NCBI GenBank assembly: GCA_009909085.1 | Contig: JAAANX010000083.1 | Span: 1 to 64,000 of the forward strand | DNA length: 64,000 bases | From: Cyanobacteria bacterium GSL.Bin1 | GTDB lineage: Bacteria > Cyanobacteriota > Cyanobacteriia > Cyanobacteriales > Rubidibacteraceae | Direction of reading: 5' to 3' | Shown: positions 43,359 to 51,399 of the stretch, one piece after another | Numbering within the stretch: the first letter of the stretch is position 1 | Layout: every line of letters begins with the position of its first letter | Made by a program: the position numbers and the translations under genes | The notes under the pieces: generated by a model | Seen by the model: the letters and a program-made list of their open reading frames with translations, nothing else | Databases searched by the model: none | Told to the model about the DNA's origin: nothing

Positions 43359-44603
43359 CTATAACTGGCTTATCTTGGCTTGCACAGAGGGTCGTGGTGT
43401 TGTTGCCTCATCACCAGTCGCAAGAATTTGCTGCAATATTTCGGGAACTTCAAAAACAGCGCGGTTATTGATGGCAGAAACGCGATCGCGATAACGGGCA
43501 AAGGTTTCGGGGACTAAAAACGACTCAACAGCTTTGTGAATCTGCTGAAAGCTGGGAATAACCATACCAACCTGTTTTTCTTTAACCCAAGTCGCGTTGT
43601 ATTGTTCTTGGGGAAGAGTGCCAAAATTGTGTTCTACGATGACCGGTAGATTCATCGCGATCGCTTCGCTGAGGCTGCCGGGTCCTGGTTTGCCGATAAA
43701 AAAGTCAGCCAGATGCATATAGTAAGGAATCTCTGGGGTAAACGTCGTGATCAATCGCTTTTGTTGACCTTGGCTTTCCCGGAGTGCTGAAGCAACTGCC
43801 TCATTCCGTCCACACAGAAAAATCAGTTGCAATTTGTCACCGAAATACGCTAAACGTTGAGCAATTTCTAGCATCTGATTGGAACCGCATCCGCCAAACA
43901 ACACCAAGCCTGTCAGGCAGTCTGGATCTAACCCTAAACGTTGTCTTTCCGCAGCGCGATCGCGAGTTATGGGTTCATAAAAACGGGGATGAATCACCAT
44001 CCCGGACGTTTTAATAATTCGTTTTTCCTCCAATCCTAAATCACGGGCTTGCTGTTCTGCTCGTTCGGTTCCACACAGCACATACATTCCCGTTTTGGGT
44101 TCGATCCAAAAAGCAGGGGGAGAATCGGCAAAATCAGTGAGAAGGGTTGCCACTGGAGTCCCTGGCTTCTCCTGCTGCAAGCTGTCCCAAATTACTTTGT
44201 TATACAGAGGTAATACGGAAACCACCAGATCGGGTTGTTGATTCCGCCATAACTCACTCGTTATCCTTATAGCAGCATGATAATTGAGCTTAACCAGTAA
44301 TTTAATCAGCGGATTGGTTAGTTTTTGAAGCAGTTTCCAGTTTTTCTGCTGGGCTTGACTAACAAACTCTCCCGCTGAGGTGCCTAGTAAGCTAAAGATA
44401 TCTAATATCTTTTTTTGTTCGGTTAAACCTTGGGTCAAAGATGCAACATCAACAACAGTCAGTTCCCAAGGCAACTGCTTTTGTTCAATAACTGACTGTA
44501 AAGCCTCAAAGGCAGCATAATGTCCGCCACTCCCGCTACAAGTGGTAACCACACTGACTCGAAATTTCTGATGGGAAGATAAAAATGATTGCGTCCCTTC
44601 CAT
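43359..44603 (-). CDS. MGDG-synthase-like glycosyltransferase (paralogue 2)
   Basis: A 414-aa GT-B enzyme resembling monogalactosyldiacylglycerol synthase / MurG. Landmarks are the Gly-rich loop TCSGSGGHYAAFEALQSV, LLTDFADSPPAFWIEPKTGM, SGMVIHPRFYEP, the nucleotide-sugar site LVLFGGCGSNQMLEIAQRLA and FFIGKPGPGSLSEAIAMNLP. It shares its whole length with the paralogue at 45719-47059 (for example DFADSPPAFWIEPKT). MGDG synthases move galactose from UDP-Gal to a lipid hydroxyl at a membrane; the neighbouring galE supports UDP-Gal as donor. The acceptor is inferred to be the lipid made by this locus. Confidence 0.8.
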   Translation of the reverse strand: MEGTQSFLSSHQKFRVSVVTTCSGSGGHYAAFEALQSVIEQKQLPWELTVVDVASLTQGLTEQKKILDIFSLLGTSAGEFVSQAQQKNWKLLQKLTNPLIKLLVKLNYHAAIRITSELWRNQQPDLVVSVLPLYNKVIWDSLQQEKPGTPVATLLTDFADSPPAFWIEPKTGMYVLCGTERAEQQARDLGLEEKRIIKTSGMVIHPRFYEPITRDRAAERQRLGLDPDCLTGLVLFGGCGSNQMLEIAQRLAYFGDKLQLIFLCGRNEAVASALRESQGQQKRLITTFTPEIPYYMHLADFFIGKPGPGSLSEAIAMNLPVIVEHNFGTLPQEQYNATWVKEKQVGMVIPSFQQIHKAVESFLVPETFARYRDRVSAINNRAVFEVPEILQQILATGDEATTPRPSVQAKISQL

Positions 44604-44670
44604 ACCTCTAAAACCCTTCTCTAGTAATGAATGACAAAATCACTTGGTTAGATCTGTGATTAAGCAAAGC

Positions 44671-45732
44671 TCATGCGATCGCGCTTTTGAAATTGCGGTT
44701 TGATTGCAACTGATATACTGGAAAATGCTCTGGCTTGCCAGATTTCGAGAGCTTCTTCTGCCAAGCTAGGCTGGTTTGTATAATTACGTCTAAATCAGCA
44801 TACGCTGGGTTCCAATCCAATATCTTTCCGATTTGATCTACAGAAGCAATGACGGAGGCAGGATCACCCGGACGCGGATCAGTTTCAACAACTGGAAAAT
44901 CCACATTTGCAATCGCCTTCACTCGCTCGATTACTTGCCGCACACTGTACCCTTGCCCATAACCACAATTCAGGATTTGACTTTCACCGCCCTGTTCGAG
45001 ATAACGCAAAGCAGCAACATGAGCGGATGCTAAATCTTCCACATGGATATAGTCCCGATTGGCTGTCCCATCGGGGGTCGGAAAATTAGTCCCAAACATT
45101 GACAAACTGGGTCGCTTGCCAAGGGCAGCAGCACAAGCAACTTGAATTAATTGCGTTGCCTCTGTATTGTTGCAACCTAAATTCCCTCGCGGATCCGCCC
45201 CAGCAACATTAAAGTAACGTAGAATCACATAACGCAAAGCAGAAACAGCACCGTAATCGCGAATCAACCATTCACTCATCAGCTTGGAACGTCCATAAGG
45301 ATTAATGGGCTGTGTCGGTGCGAATTCAGACACGGGATTTTCTTGAGGTTCACCGTACACCGCAGCGGTACTGGAAAAAACCACTTGATTTACGCCCATT
45401 GCACTACAGCACCGGAGTAAATTGAGGGTGTTACGAGTATTATTTGCGTAATAATCCAGGGGATGAGCCACCGATTCCGGAACGACCAAGCTAGCAGCAA
45501 AATGGAGCACCGCATCAAATTTATATTTTGAAAAAACTTGATAGAGTCGGTCGATATCCCCTAAATCACCAATGATTAATTCACCGTACAAAACAGCATC
45601 TGGCAAGCCTGTAGAACAATTATCATAAATAACGAGATCGTAACCCGCTTCACCCAATTGTTGGACGATATGGGAACCGATGTAGCCTGCTCCGCCAGTC
45701 ACTAAAATTGTGGGTGGTTTAACCTGAGACAT
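44671..45732 (-). CDS. galE: UDP-glucose 4-epimerase
   Basis: The 353-aa product is GalE: TILVTGGAGYIGSHIVQQLG (Rossmann TGxxGxxG), HFAASLVVPESVAHPLDYYA, FSSTAAVYGEPQENPVSE, NPYGRSKLMSEWLIRD (YxxxK) and NYIHVEDLASAHVAAL-type RDYIHVEDLA. It interconverts UDP-glucose and UDP-galactose. AAGGAGG before ATG 45732 fixes the start; this overlaps the end of the upstream glycosyltransferase by 14 bp, so the two are coupled. A position between two MGDG-synthase-like genes points to donor supply for galactosylation. Confidence 0.92.
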   Translation of the reverse strand: MSQVKPPTILVTGGAGYIGSHIVQQLGEAGYDLVIYDNCSTGLPDAVLYGELIIGDLGDIDRLYQVFSKYKFDAVLHFAASLVVPESVAHPLDYYANNTRNTLNLLRCCSAMGVNQVVFSSTAAVYGEPQENPVSEFAPTQPINPYGRSKLMSEWLIRDYGAVSALRYVILRYFNVAGADPRGNLGCNNTEATQLIQVACAAALGKRPSLSMFGTNFPTPDGTANRDYIHVEDLASAHVAALRYLEQGGESQILNCGYGQGYSVRQVIERVKAIANVDFPVVETDPRPGDPASVIASVDQIGKILDWNPAYADLDVIIQTSLAWQKKLSKSGKPEHFPVYQLQSNRNFKSAIA

Positions 45733-47059
45733 GATTGCTTCCTCCTTGTTCAGTTGGGGTTGCACAAACGGTTTGCGAATCAAAACTGTCATTGGCTGCA
45801 CTATTTCCATTGCAGTTAAGGGGTTCTACCGTCGTTGACGGGTAGTGAGTAGCAAGAATACGCTGCAAAATACCAGGAATTTCAAATACGGCTTGGTTAT
45901 TGATCGCTGAAACCCTCGCCCGATAAAAATTAAAGATTTCGGGTTCTAGAAATTGCTCAACAGCGTTTTGAATGTCGCGATAACTCGGGATTACTACCCC
46001 TAATTCCTTTTGTTCAATCCAATGAGTGTTGTATCGTTCTTGGGGAAGTGTGGCAAAACTACGCTCTACAATCACGGGTAGGTTCATCGCCAATGCTTCA
46101 CTAATGCAACCAGGACCTGGTTTACCAATAAAGAAATCCGCAATACTCATGTAATAAGGAATTTCTTCAGTAAAGGTAGTAATAAATCGTTTTTGCAAAC
46201 CTTGGCTCTCTCGGAGAGTGGAGGCTAATTTTTCATTATGTCCACAAATCAAGATCAGTTGCAGTTTATCCTGGAAAAATGCCAGTCGTTGTGCAATTTC
46301 CGGCATCACTTTAGACCCATTTGCCCCAAACATGACCAGTCCAGTTAAACAGTTGGGATCTAGCCCTAAGCGTTGTCTTTCGCGTACTTTAATGTTGTTA
46401 GACGTTGCCTGCTCTAATAAACTAGATTCATAAAAGCGAGGGTGAATGACCATTCCTGAGGTTTTAATAATTAGATTCTCTCTGACTCCCAGCGAACGAG
46501 CTTGTTCAACCGCTTTTTCTGTCCCGCAGACCAAATAACTTTCTGTTTTAGGTTCAATCCAAAACGCTGGCGGAGAATCGGCAAAATCAATAAACACAGT
46601 GACCATAGGAGTCCCTGGCTTTACACTTTCTAAACTTTCCCAAAGCATCTGATTAAAGAGAGGAATCAAAGACACCACTAAATCAGGCTGTTTTTCGCGC
46701 CAATGTTCTTCTAAGAATTTCTTCCCAATCTTGTAATTGAGTTTGATCAGTACCTTGTATAGAGGTATTAACAACCATTGCAACCATACCCAGCGTTTTT
46801 GTTGCACTTGGGTATAGCTTTCAGAAGCAGAGGTTCCGAAAAGACTAAAAATATCGAAAATTCTGTGTTTTTTTGCTAATTGCTTGGTTAACTCTCCGGT
46901 ATCTGTTGCACTAATTTCCCAAGGCAGGTTCTTCTGTTTTAATACATTAGATAGAGCATTATAAGTAGCATAATGTCCACCGCCACCACCCATGACGATA
47001 AATTTAATCCGCAATGGTTTTTGCCTTTCTGTATCTCGATTAAATTCTAATAGTTCCAT
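45719..47059 (-). CDS. MGDG-synthase-like glycosyltransferase (paralogue 1)
   Basis: A 446-aa GT-B protein closely related to the one at 43359-44603. Motifs are FIVMGGGGGHYATYNALSNV, VFIDFADSPPAFWIEPKTES, TSGMVIHPRFYES, GLVMFGANGSKVMPEIAQRL and FFIGKPGPGCISEALAMNLP. The C-terminal 40 residues (NCNGNSAANDSFDSQTVCAT) are extra and may partly arise from run-on into the galE start. It lies 25 bp after the GT4 gene. Expected to glycosylate a lipid using UDP-galactose. Confidence 0.8.
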   Translation of the reverse strand: MELLEFNRDTERQKPLRIKFIVMGGGGGHYATYNALSNVLKQKNLPWEISATDTGELTKQLAKKHRIFDIFSLFGTSASESYTQVQQKRWVWLQWLLIPLYKVLIKLNYKIGKKFLEEHWREKQPDLVVSLIPLFNQMLWESLESVKPGTPMVTVFIDFADSPPAFWIEPKTESYLVCGTEKAVEQARSLGVRENLIIKTSGMVIHPRFYESSLLEQATSNNIKVRERQRLGLDPNCLTGLVMFGANGSKVMPEIAQRLAFFQDKLQLILICGHNEKLASTLRESQGLQKRFITTFTEEIPYYMSIADFFIGKPGPGCISEALAMNLPVIVERSFATLPQERYNTHWIEQKELGVVIPSYRDIQNAVEQFLEPEIFNFYRARVSAINNQAVFEIPGILQRILATHYPSTTVEPLNCNGNSAANDSFDSQTVCATPTEQGGSNHVSG

Positions 47060-47084
47060 AATCTTAAAACTTACTTTTAATAAT

Positions 47085-48317
47085 TTAGAGGGGGACTAAT
47101 TTTTGTAAATTTACTGAATTTAAGATTGTTTGATAGTGATTATTGATGTTGCGACAACCTTGTTCACTAGACATTTGATTCGCATCTTTTAGAGCATTTT
47201 CAATAATTTTCTGATTATCATTTTGCAATGCTTTTTCAATCGCATTCCTTAACGCTTCAACATGATTGGGTTGAACTAAATAACCATTAACTCCGTTTTT
47301 CATGTACTCAGAAACTGCCCCACTATTAACGGCAACAACTGGAAGACCTGATGCCATAGCTTCGACAACGGTTCGCCCAAATGTTTCATAAGGGGAAGGA
47401 TTGCAAAATAAATCACACGAAGCTAATAAAGCTGCCTTAGCTTCTCCATGAATAAATCCTGTAAAGTGAAGATTACGAATCGGTTGAGCCAGGCTTTTCA
47501 ATTGATTCAATGTTGTCATTGGACCATCACCTGCAATAATTAGTGAGTAATGATCTTGTCTGAGCTTGGCAAATGCTTTAATGAGCAAATCCACTCGTTT
47601 TTCTGAACTGAGACGACCCAGAAAGAGCAAAACTTTATTATCTTTTTCTTCAGGACTCAACCACTGATTTAAAAAGTCGCGATCGCGATGATTTGGACTA
47701 TATAAAGAAAGGTCAATTCCAAAAAAAGGAATATATTGAGTATTGTTAATTCCCATTTGCCGCAGATTATTATTAACCAGTTGACTGGGAACGAGTGTGG
47801 TATCAAATTGACGATATAAATAATTTGTTAGGGGACGAATGAAGATATCTCGTAATAATTTCCAAGTGGAGTAACTCCCTGCAAAATTGTAGTAATCAGT
47901 CTGGTATTCGGCAAGATAGGGAACTTGATTTTTTTTGGCATATCCTTTTCCTGGAAATTGCCAAGAGCCAAATAAGAAAGCCCGCTCGACATCGACTAAA
48001 GTAATGAGATGGGGTTGGTAATGGATTAACCTTTGATGGATTTGTTGTGTTGCTGCTACGGTCGGAACATAGTGTAAATTATAAGGAATCCAGGGTTTAG
48101 AGGGATACGTTTCAATAATTAAGCGTTCCCTTAAATGGGAGGGCACTGACGGTAAAGATAATGGATTTTGACAATCAGGGGCTAAAACAACCACTCGGTA
48201 CAGTCCTTGCTCAGCTAACCATTGAACTCGCTCCCAGTTGTACTGGGCTGAACCGCTTACTTCTGGCGGAAAAGTGGTAAAAATATACGCCAGAGTATGA
48301 ATTTTGGGAGAACTCAT
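47085..48317 (-). CDS. GT4 family glycosyltransferase
   Basis: A 410-aa GT-B retaining transferase. The C-terminal half has VLLFLGRLSSEKRVDLLIKA, LIIAGDGPM and SPYETFGRTVVEAMASGLPV (the E-x7-E motif), and the N-terminal half TFPPEVSGSAQYNWERVQWL and ITLVDVERAFLFGSW. It resembles SqdX- and PimB-like lipid glycosyltransferases but the acceptor is not determined. It is 4 bp downstream of the SDR gene. Together with the two GT28-like enzymes and the GT2 domain it suggests a multi-sugar head group. Confidence 0.85.
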   Translation of the reverse strand: MSSPKIHTLAYIFTTFPPEVSGSAQYNWERVQWLAEQGLYRVVVLAPDCQNPLSLPSVPSHLRERLIIETYPSKPWIPYNLHYVPTVAATQQIHQRLIHYQPHLITLVDVERAFLFGSWQFPGKGYAKKNQVPYLAEYQTDYYNFAGSYSTWKLLRDIFIRPLTNYLYRQFDTTLVPSQLVNNNLRQMGINNTQYIPFFGIDLSLYSPNHRDRDFLNQWLSPEEKDNKVLLFLGRLSSEKRVDLLIKAFAKLRQDHYSLIIAGDGPMTTLNQLKSLAQPIRNLHFTGFIHGEAKAALLASCDLFCNPSPYETFGRTVVEAMASGLPVVAVNSGAVSEYMKNGVNGYLVQPNHVEALRNAIEKALQNDNQKIIENALKDANQMSSEQGCRNINNHYQTILNSVNLQKLVPL

Positions 48318-48321
48318 GACA

Positions 48322-49185
48322 TCAACCTCCGTAAATTTTTATCGTGTTTTTGTGATCGATTTGCTCTGGTTTAATCCGCATTTGATTGCGTTTTGTAACG
48401 CCCAGCCACTGATTCACTGAATCTCCAACTTTTGGGAAAAATTGTTCAATAGCTAATAGCAGTTTTGTCAGATTTGTTGTTAAAAAATTGCCATTAATGA
48501 TGACTTCTGCTTGGTTGTGCGCGATCGCGCTGACCACTGCTTGAACAACATCTTTTGCTTGCGAGATCCCTGCTAAAGGAGGGGCAGGAATACCGGTATT
48601 GGCAAGCAATCCGCAGTCGGCAATATATCCCGGACAAATCGACGTCATCTCCACCCCCGTACCCGCCAATTCTTGTCTGAGGGCATCCGCCCACATGATT
48701 AAACCGGCTTTACTGGCAGAGTAGGCACTGTCGTAAGGGTGTCCCTTTTTCCCGGCAAGAGAGGCAATATTGACAATATGACCGCTACCCTGACGTAGCA
48801 TCTGAGGTAAAACCAAACGGGTTAACGCCATCGCAGCGAGTAAGTTAACGGATAGCACCGACTGCAAGTCATCAAGAGAATAGTCAGGGAAGGCTTGATA
48901 ACGTTCTATGCCCGCGTTATTCACTAAAATGTCAACGGCACCCAGTCGGTTTTCGATTTGTTCGACAAGGGTTGGCAACTGTTCCACCTGGCTGAGATTA
49001 AAAGGGATGCCGATTGCGGTTCCGCCACTGGATTCAATTTCGCCACAAACGCGATCGAGTCCGGCTTGGGAACGGGCAACAGCAACAACTGTTGCTTGGT
49101 TTTTCGCCAGTTCGTGAGCGATTAGTGCCCCAATACCGCGAGAAGCACCGGTGAGAAGGATCGTTTTACCAGTTAGGGTGGTCAC
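48322..49185 (-). CDS. short-chain dehydrogenase/reductase
   Basis: An SDR of about 287 residues: TGKTILLTGASRGIGALIAH (cofactor loop), DILVNNAGIERYQ and YDSAYSASKAGLIMWADALR (catalytic YxxxK). It resembles the HetN/ketoacyl-reductase type that reduces ACP-bound or free lipid ketones. GTG 49185 is preferred because GGAG lies 8-9 nt upstream; the frame extends to TTG 49230. The C-terminal 50 residues (TTNLTKLLLAIEQFFPKVGD) form an amphipathic extension that could bind membrane. The likely job in the locus is to reduce the beta-keto group left by the KS. Confidence 0.85.
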   Translation of the reverse strand: MTTLTGKTILLTGASRGIGALIAHELAKNQATVVAVARSQAGLDRVCGEIESSGGTAIGIPFNLSQVEQLPTLVEQIENRLGAVDILVNNAGIERYQAFPDYSLDDLQSVLSVNLLAAMALTRLVLPQMLRQGSGHIVNIASLAGKKGHPYDSAYSASKAGLIMWADALRQELAGTGVEMTSICPGYIADCGLLANTGIPAPPLAGISQAKDVVQAVVSAIAHNQAEVIINGNFLTTNLTKLLLAIEQFFPKVGDSVNQWLGVTKRNQMRIKPEQIDHKNTIKIYGG

Positions 49186-49216
49186 GTCATTAGTCTCCGA
49201 ATAATGTGCGCTTGTT

Positions 49217-51073
49217 TTAGGGCTTGGCAACGGCTAATGGTCTTTCACTCAGCGAAGCAAAATGTTTCCCGCCGAGTTCGATTTGTCCGTTTTCGATGCC
49301 CGTGTTTAATCTGGCAAGGAGATACTCCGGATCGCTGGTGATCATATTGGCGCCGTGATCCGGTTCAATTAAGCTGGCAAGGGCAATCGGGGGATAATTT
49401 CGGTTCGCCAGCTGGTAAACACTCAGAAAATTAAATACCCCTGATTCGTAGGTGCCACAGGGAACAGACGGATGTTCGACCCCTGCCCAATCTTCGTTTT
49501 CAGCAAACCAGTCTTTAGCGGGATAGCCGTGAAAATGAATCATTGGCGCTCCCTGTTCAATCAGGTGGGGTGCGTATAACGCTGCTGACAGCGCGATCGC
49601 GACCATGACATAGGTGTCGTAAGAGGGTTTGATATCCACTTGATTAAGATCAATTCCTTCTGGAATTTGCAGGCATAAGCTGTTTTTCAGACCAATCCGG
49701 ATAATATCTCGCTCTAGGCTCAAATTCGTTTTATCCGCACCGGATCGCGAACAAAGCAACCAAATATCGGGGATTTGTTTGTAGGCGTATTCCCCTTTGA
49801 TCTGGGTTTTTAAGTAGCGTCTGCCCGCCTCATTTTGACGGACTTCATCGGTACTGAATCCCTCTACCGGCAAGAGACTTTCCCAGACACTGGCTGGTAT
49901 TTCGCGATCGCCGATGTATTGGGGAGGTTCGGCATAAGCAACAAAACCGTAGGAAACCCCCGTTCTGCCATTGACAATGACATCAACAATATCGCGATGG
50001 GATTGCCGTTTCACGACTTCACCGAGTTGAAAGCCGGAGGGAAATAAGCCAGTGCTTGCCAAGTTTTGGCTTAACTGTTGTAATTGGATGGCGTAAGTCG
50101 AGTCTTGGGGATGATAGTCGCTAATTTGAAACCGACTCAGGGGGAGGGGCGCGATCGGGACGTAAATTTTGGGAATCAGGGATTTTAGAATAAAATGATC
50201 GAATTGCTCTCTGGGAAAAAGGGAATCCGAAAGATTCATATTTAAAATTGAAATCTCTTGCTCGGAAATCCCAATGGCAATTTCGGAAAAGTTTTTGACT
50301 AAGGTATTGACCCCAAGGGCAATCTTCTTTGGGTAGGGCAGTTTTGAACTTACAAACTCGCGGTCTAATTCGCTCAACAAAATGACTTGGGTGGCTGTGG
50401 GATCTTCAAGGCGTTGAATGGTATGGTCTTCTGCCCAAGCAGTTAACTGAGTAATTGTTGCAATTGACTTGTTTGGCAGAAAGAACTGAGCATAAATTTG
50501 ATAGAATTTCTCGGCAAGAAAACTTTTGATGGGATGAGTGGGTCGCTCAACATCAATCACTGCACTAATCTCCGGTTTAACAACCCTTGTCTTCACCGTC
50601 TTTTTCCATGGCGTTAGCGGTATTGATAGGTCATAAGCAAAGTCTCGGGTCGCTTCTTCCCAAGGGATAATTTGTACGCCGTAGTCTTGTAACTTTAGTT
50701 TTAGCTCTTCTCGAAACTGCCCAACGACTTCATTTTCAAATCCTTTTGGCAACGGTCTCAACGTGACTTTCAGTTGTTTCGCCATCACCATGGGATCGAT
50801 AATGGGGGATTGAAATGGGATCGAGGAACTGGTGTTAAACCCTCCCAGTAAACGACCAATGGTTTGTAAGCTCAGTCCAGTCGCGGTTTGGCAACTGGAA
50901 TCCTTACTTTCATCCAGAAAAGCAAGAATTTCCGTTTTATGAGCAGCCAGTTCTGCCCGAAGCTGTGGGGTTAACGTTCCTTTGGGGGCATTAATTTTGA
51001 GTTGCTCGCCATTGCGCCACAACTGAATGCCTTGTTGATTAAGGTGGTTTAAAAGTGCTGATAGATCAGACAT
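49217..51073 (-). CDS. unrecognised 618-aa protein with TubC docking domain
   Basis: Residues 1-54 form a clear TubC N-terminal docking domain (LLNHLNQQGIQLWRNGEQLK, followed by APKGTLTPQLRAELAAHK), a module normally found at the front of NRPS or PKS subunits. The remaining 560 residues contain no condensation, adenylation, ketosynthase or carrier motif; notable stretches are FENEVVGQFREELKLKLQDY, PIKSFLAEKFYQIYAQFFLP, DVIVNGRTGVSYGFVAYAEP and APMIHFHGYPAKDWFAENED with several His/Asp. I do not recognise this body. It starts 10 bp after the second ACP gene, so it probably docks on that ACP and acts on its cargo, perhaps to release or transfer the chain. Confidence 0.7.
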   Translation of the reverse strand: MSDLSALLNHLNQQGIQLWRNGEQLKINAPKGTLTPQLRAELAAHKTEILAFLDESKDSSCQTATGLSLQTIGRLLGGFNTSSSIPFQSPIIDPMVMAKQLKVTLRPLPKGFENEVVGQFREELKLKLQDYGVQIIPWEEATRDFAYDLSIPLTPWKKTVKTRVVKPEISAVIDVERPTHPIKSFLAEKFYQIYAQFFLPNKSIATITQLTAWAEDHTIQRLEDPTATQVILLSELDREFVSSKLPYPKKIALGVNTLVKNFSEIAIGISEQEISILNMNLSDSLFPREQFDHFILKSLIPKIYVPIAPLPLSRFQISDYHPQDSTYAIQLQQLSQNLASTGLFPSGFQLGEVVKRQSHRDIVDVIVNGRTGVSYGFVAYAEPPQYIGDREIPASVWESLLPVEGFSTDEVRQNEAGRRYLKTQIKGEYAYKQIPDIWLLCSRSGADKTNLSLERDIIRIGLKNSLCLQIPEGIDLNQVDIKPSYDTYVMVAIALSAALYAPHLIEQGAPMIHFHGYPAKDWFAENEDWAGVEHPSVPCGTYESGVFNFLSVYQLANRNYPPIALASLIEPDHGANMITSDPEYLLARLNTGIENGQIELGGKHFASLSERPLAVAKP

Positions 51074-51083
51074 GGCTTGACTC

Positions 51084-51380
51084 TTAAAGTTCTAGGATTT
51101 CTCGGTCTGAAGTTTGTAAAGCGTCCGCTAAGTATTGCGATAAGGACTCGATATTCGGGTAATTCCAAATCACAAGCGGGGAGAGTTCCAAGCCGAAATG
51201 CTGTTTCCCGAGATTGGCAATACTCATGGTTTGTACCGAGTCTAAGCCGTAACTCTCAAACGGGAGGCGAATATCAATTTCATCGGGATCGATCCCAAGC
51301 TGTTGGGCAATTTGAGAAGCCAACCAGTCTTGAATCTCTTCTGCATCCAACGTTGAGAATTCAATCATCTTTTCTTGCAT
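51084..51380 (-). CDS. acyl carrier protein 2
   Basis: A 98-aa discrete carrier protein. The phosphopantetheine site is GLDSVQ in RLPFESYGLDSVQTMSIANL, with the usual PxxxLSQYLADAL C-terminal helix. The tail SDREILEL is short, acidic and hydrophobic, the kind of linear motif that TubC docking domains bind. ATG 51380 is preceded by GAGGT. It lies between the KS protein (19 bp) and the docking-domain protein (10 bp). Confidence 0.9.
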   Translation of the reverse strand: MQEKMIEFSTLDAEEIQDWLASQIAQQLGIDPDEIDIRLPFESYGLDSVQTMSIANLGKQHFGLELSPLVIWNYPNIESLSQYLADALQTSDREILEL

Positions 51381-51399
51381 GGGCTTTGACCTCTTGCTA

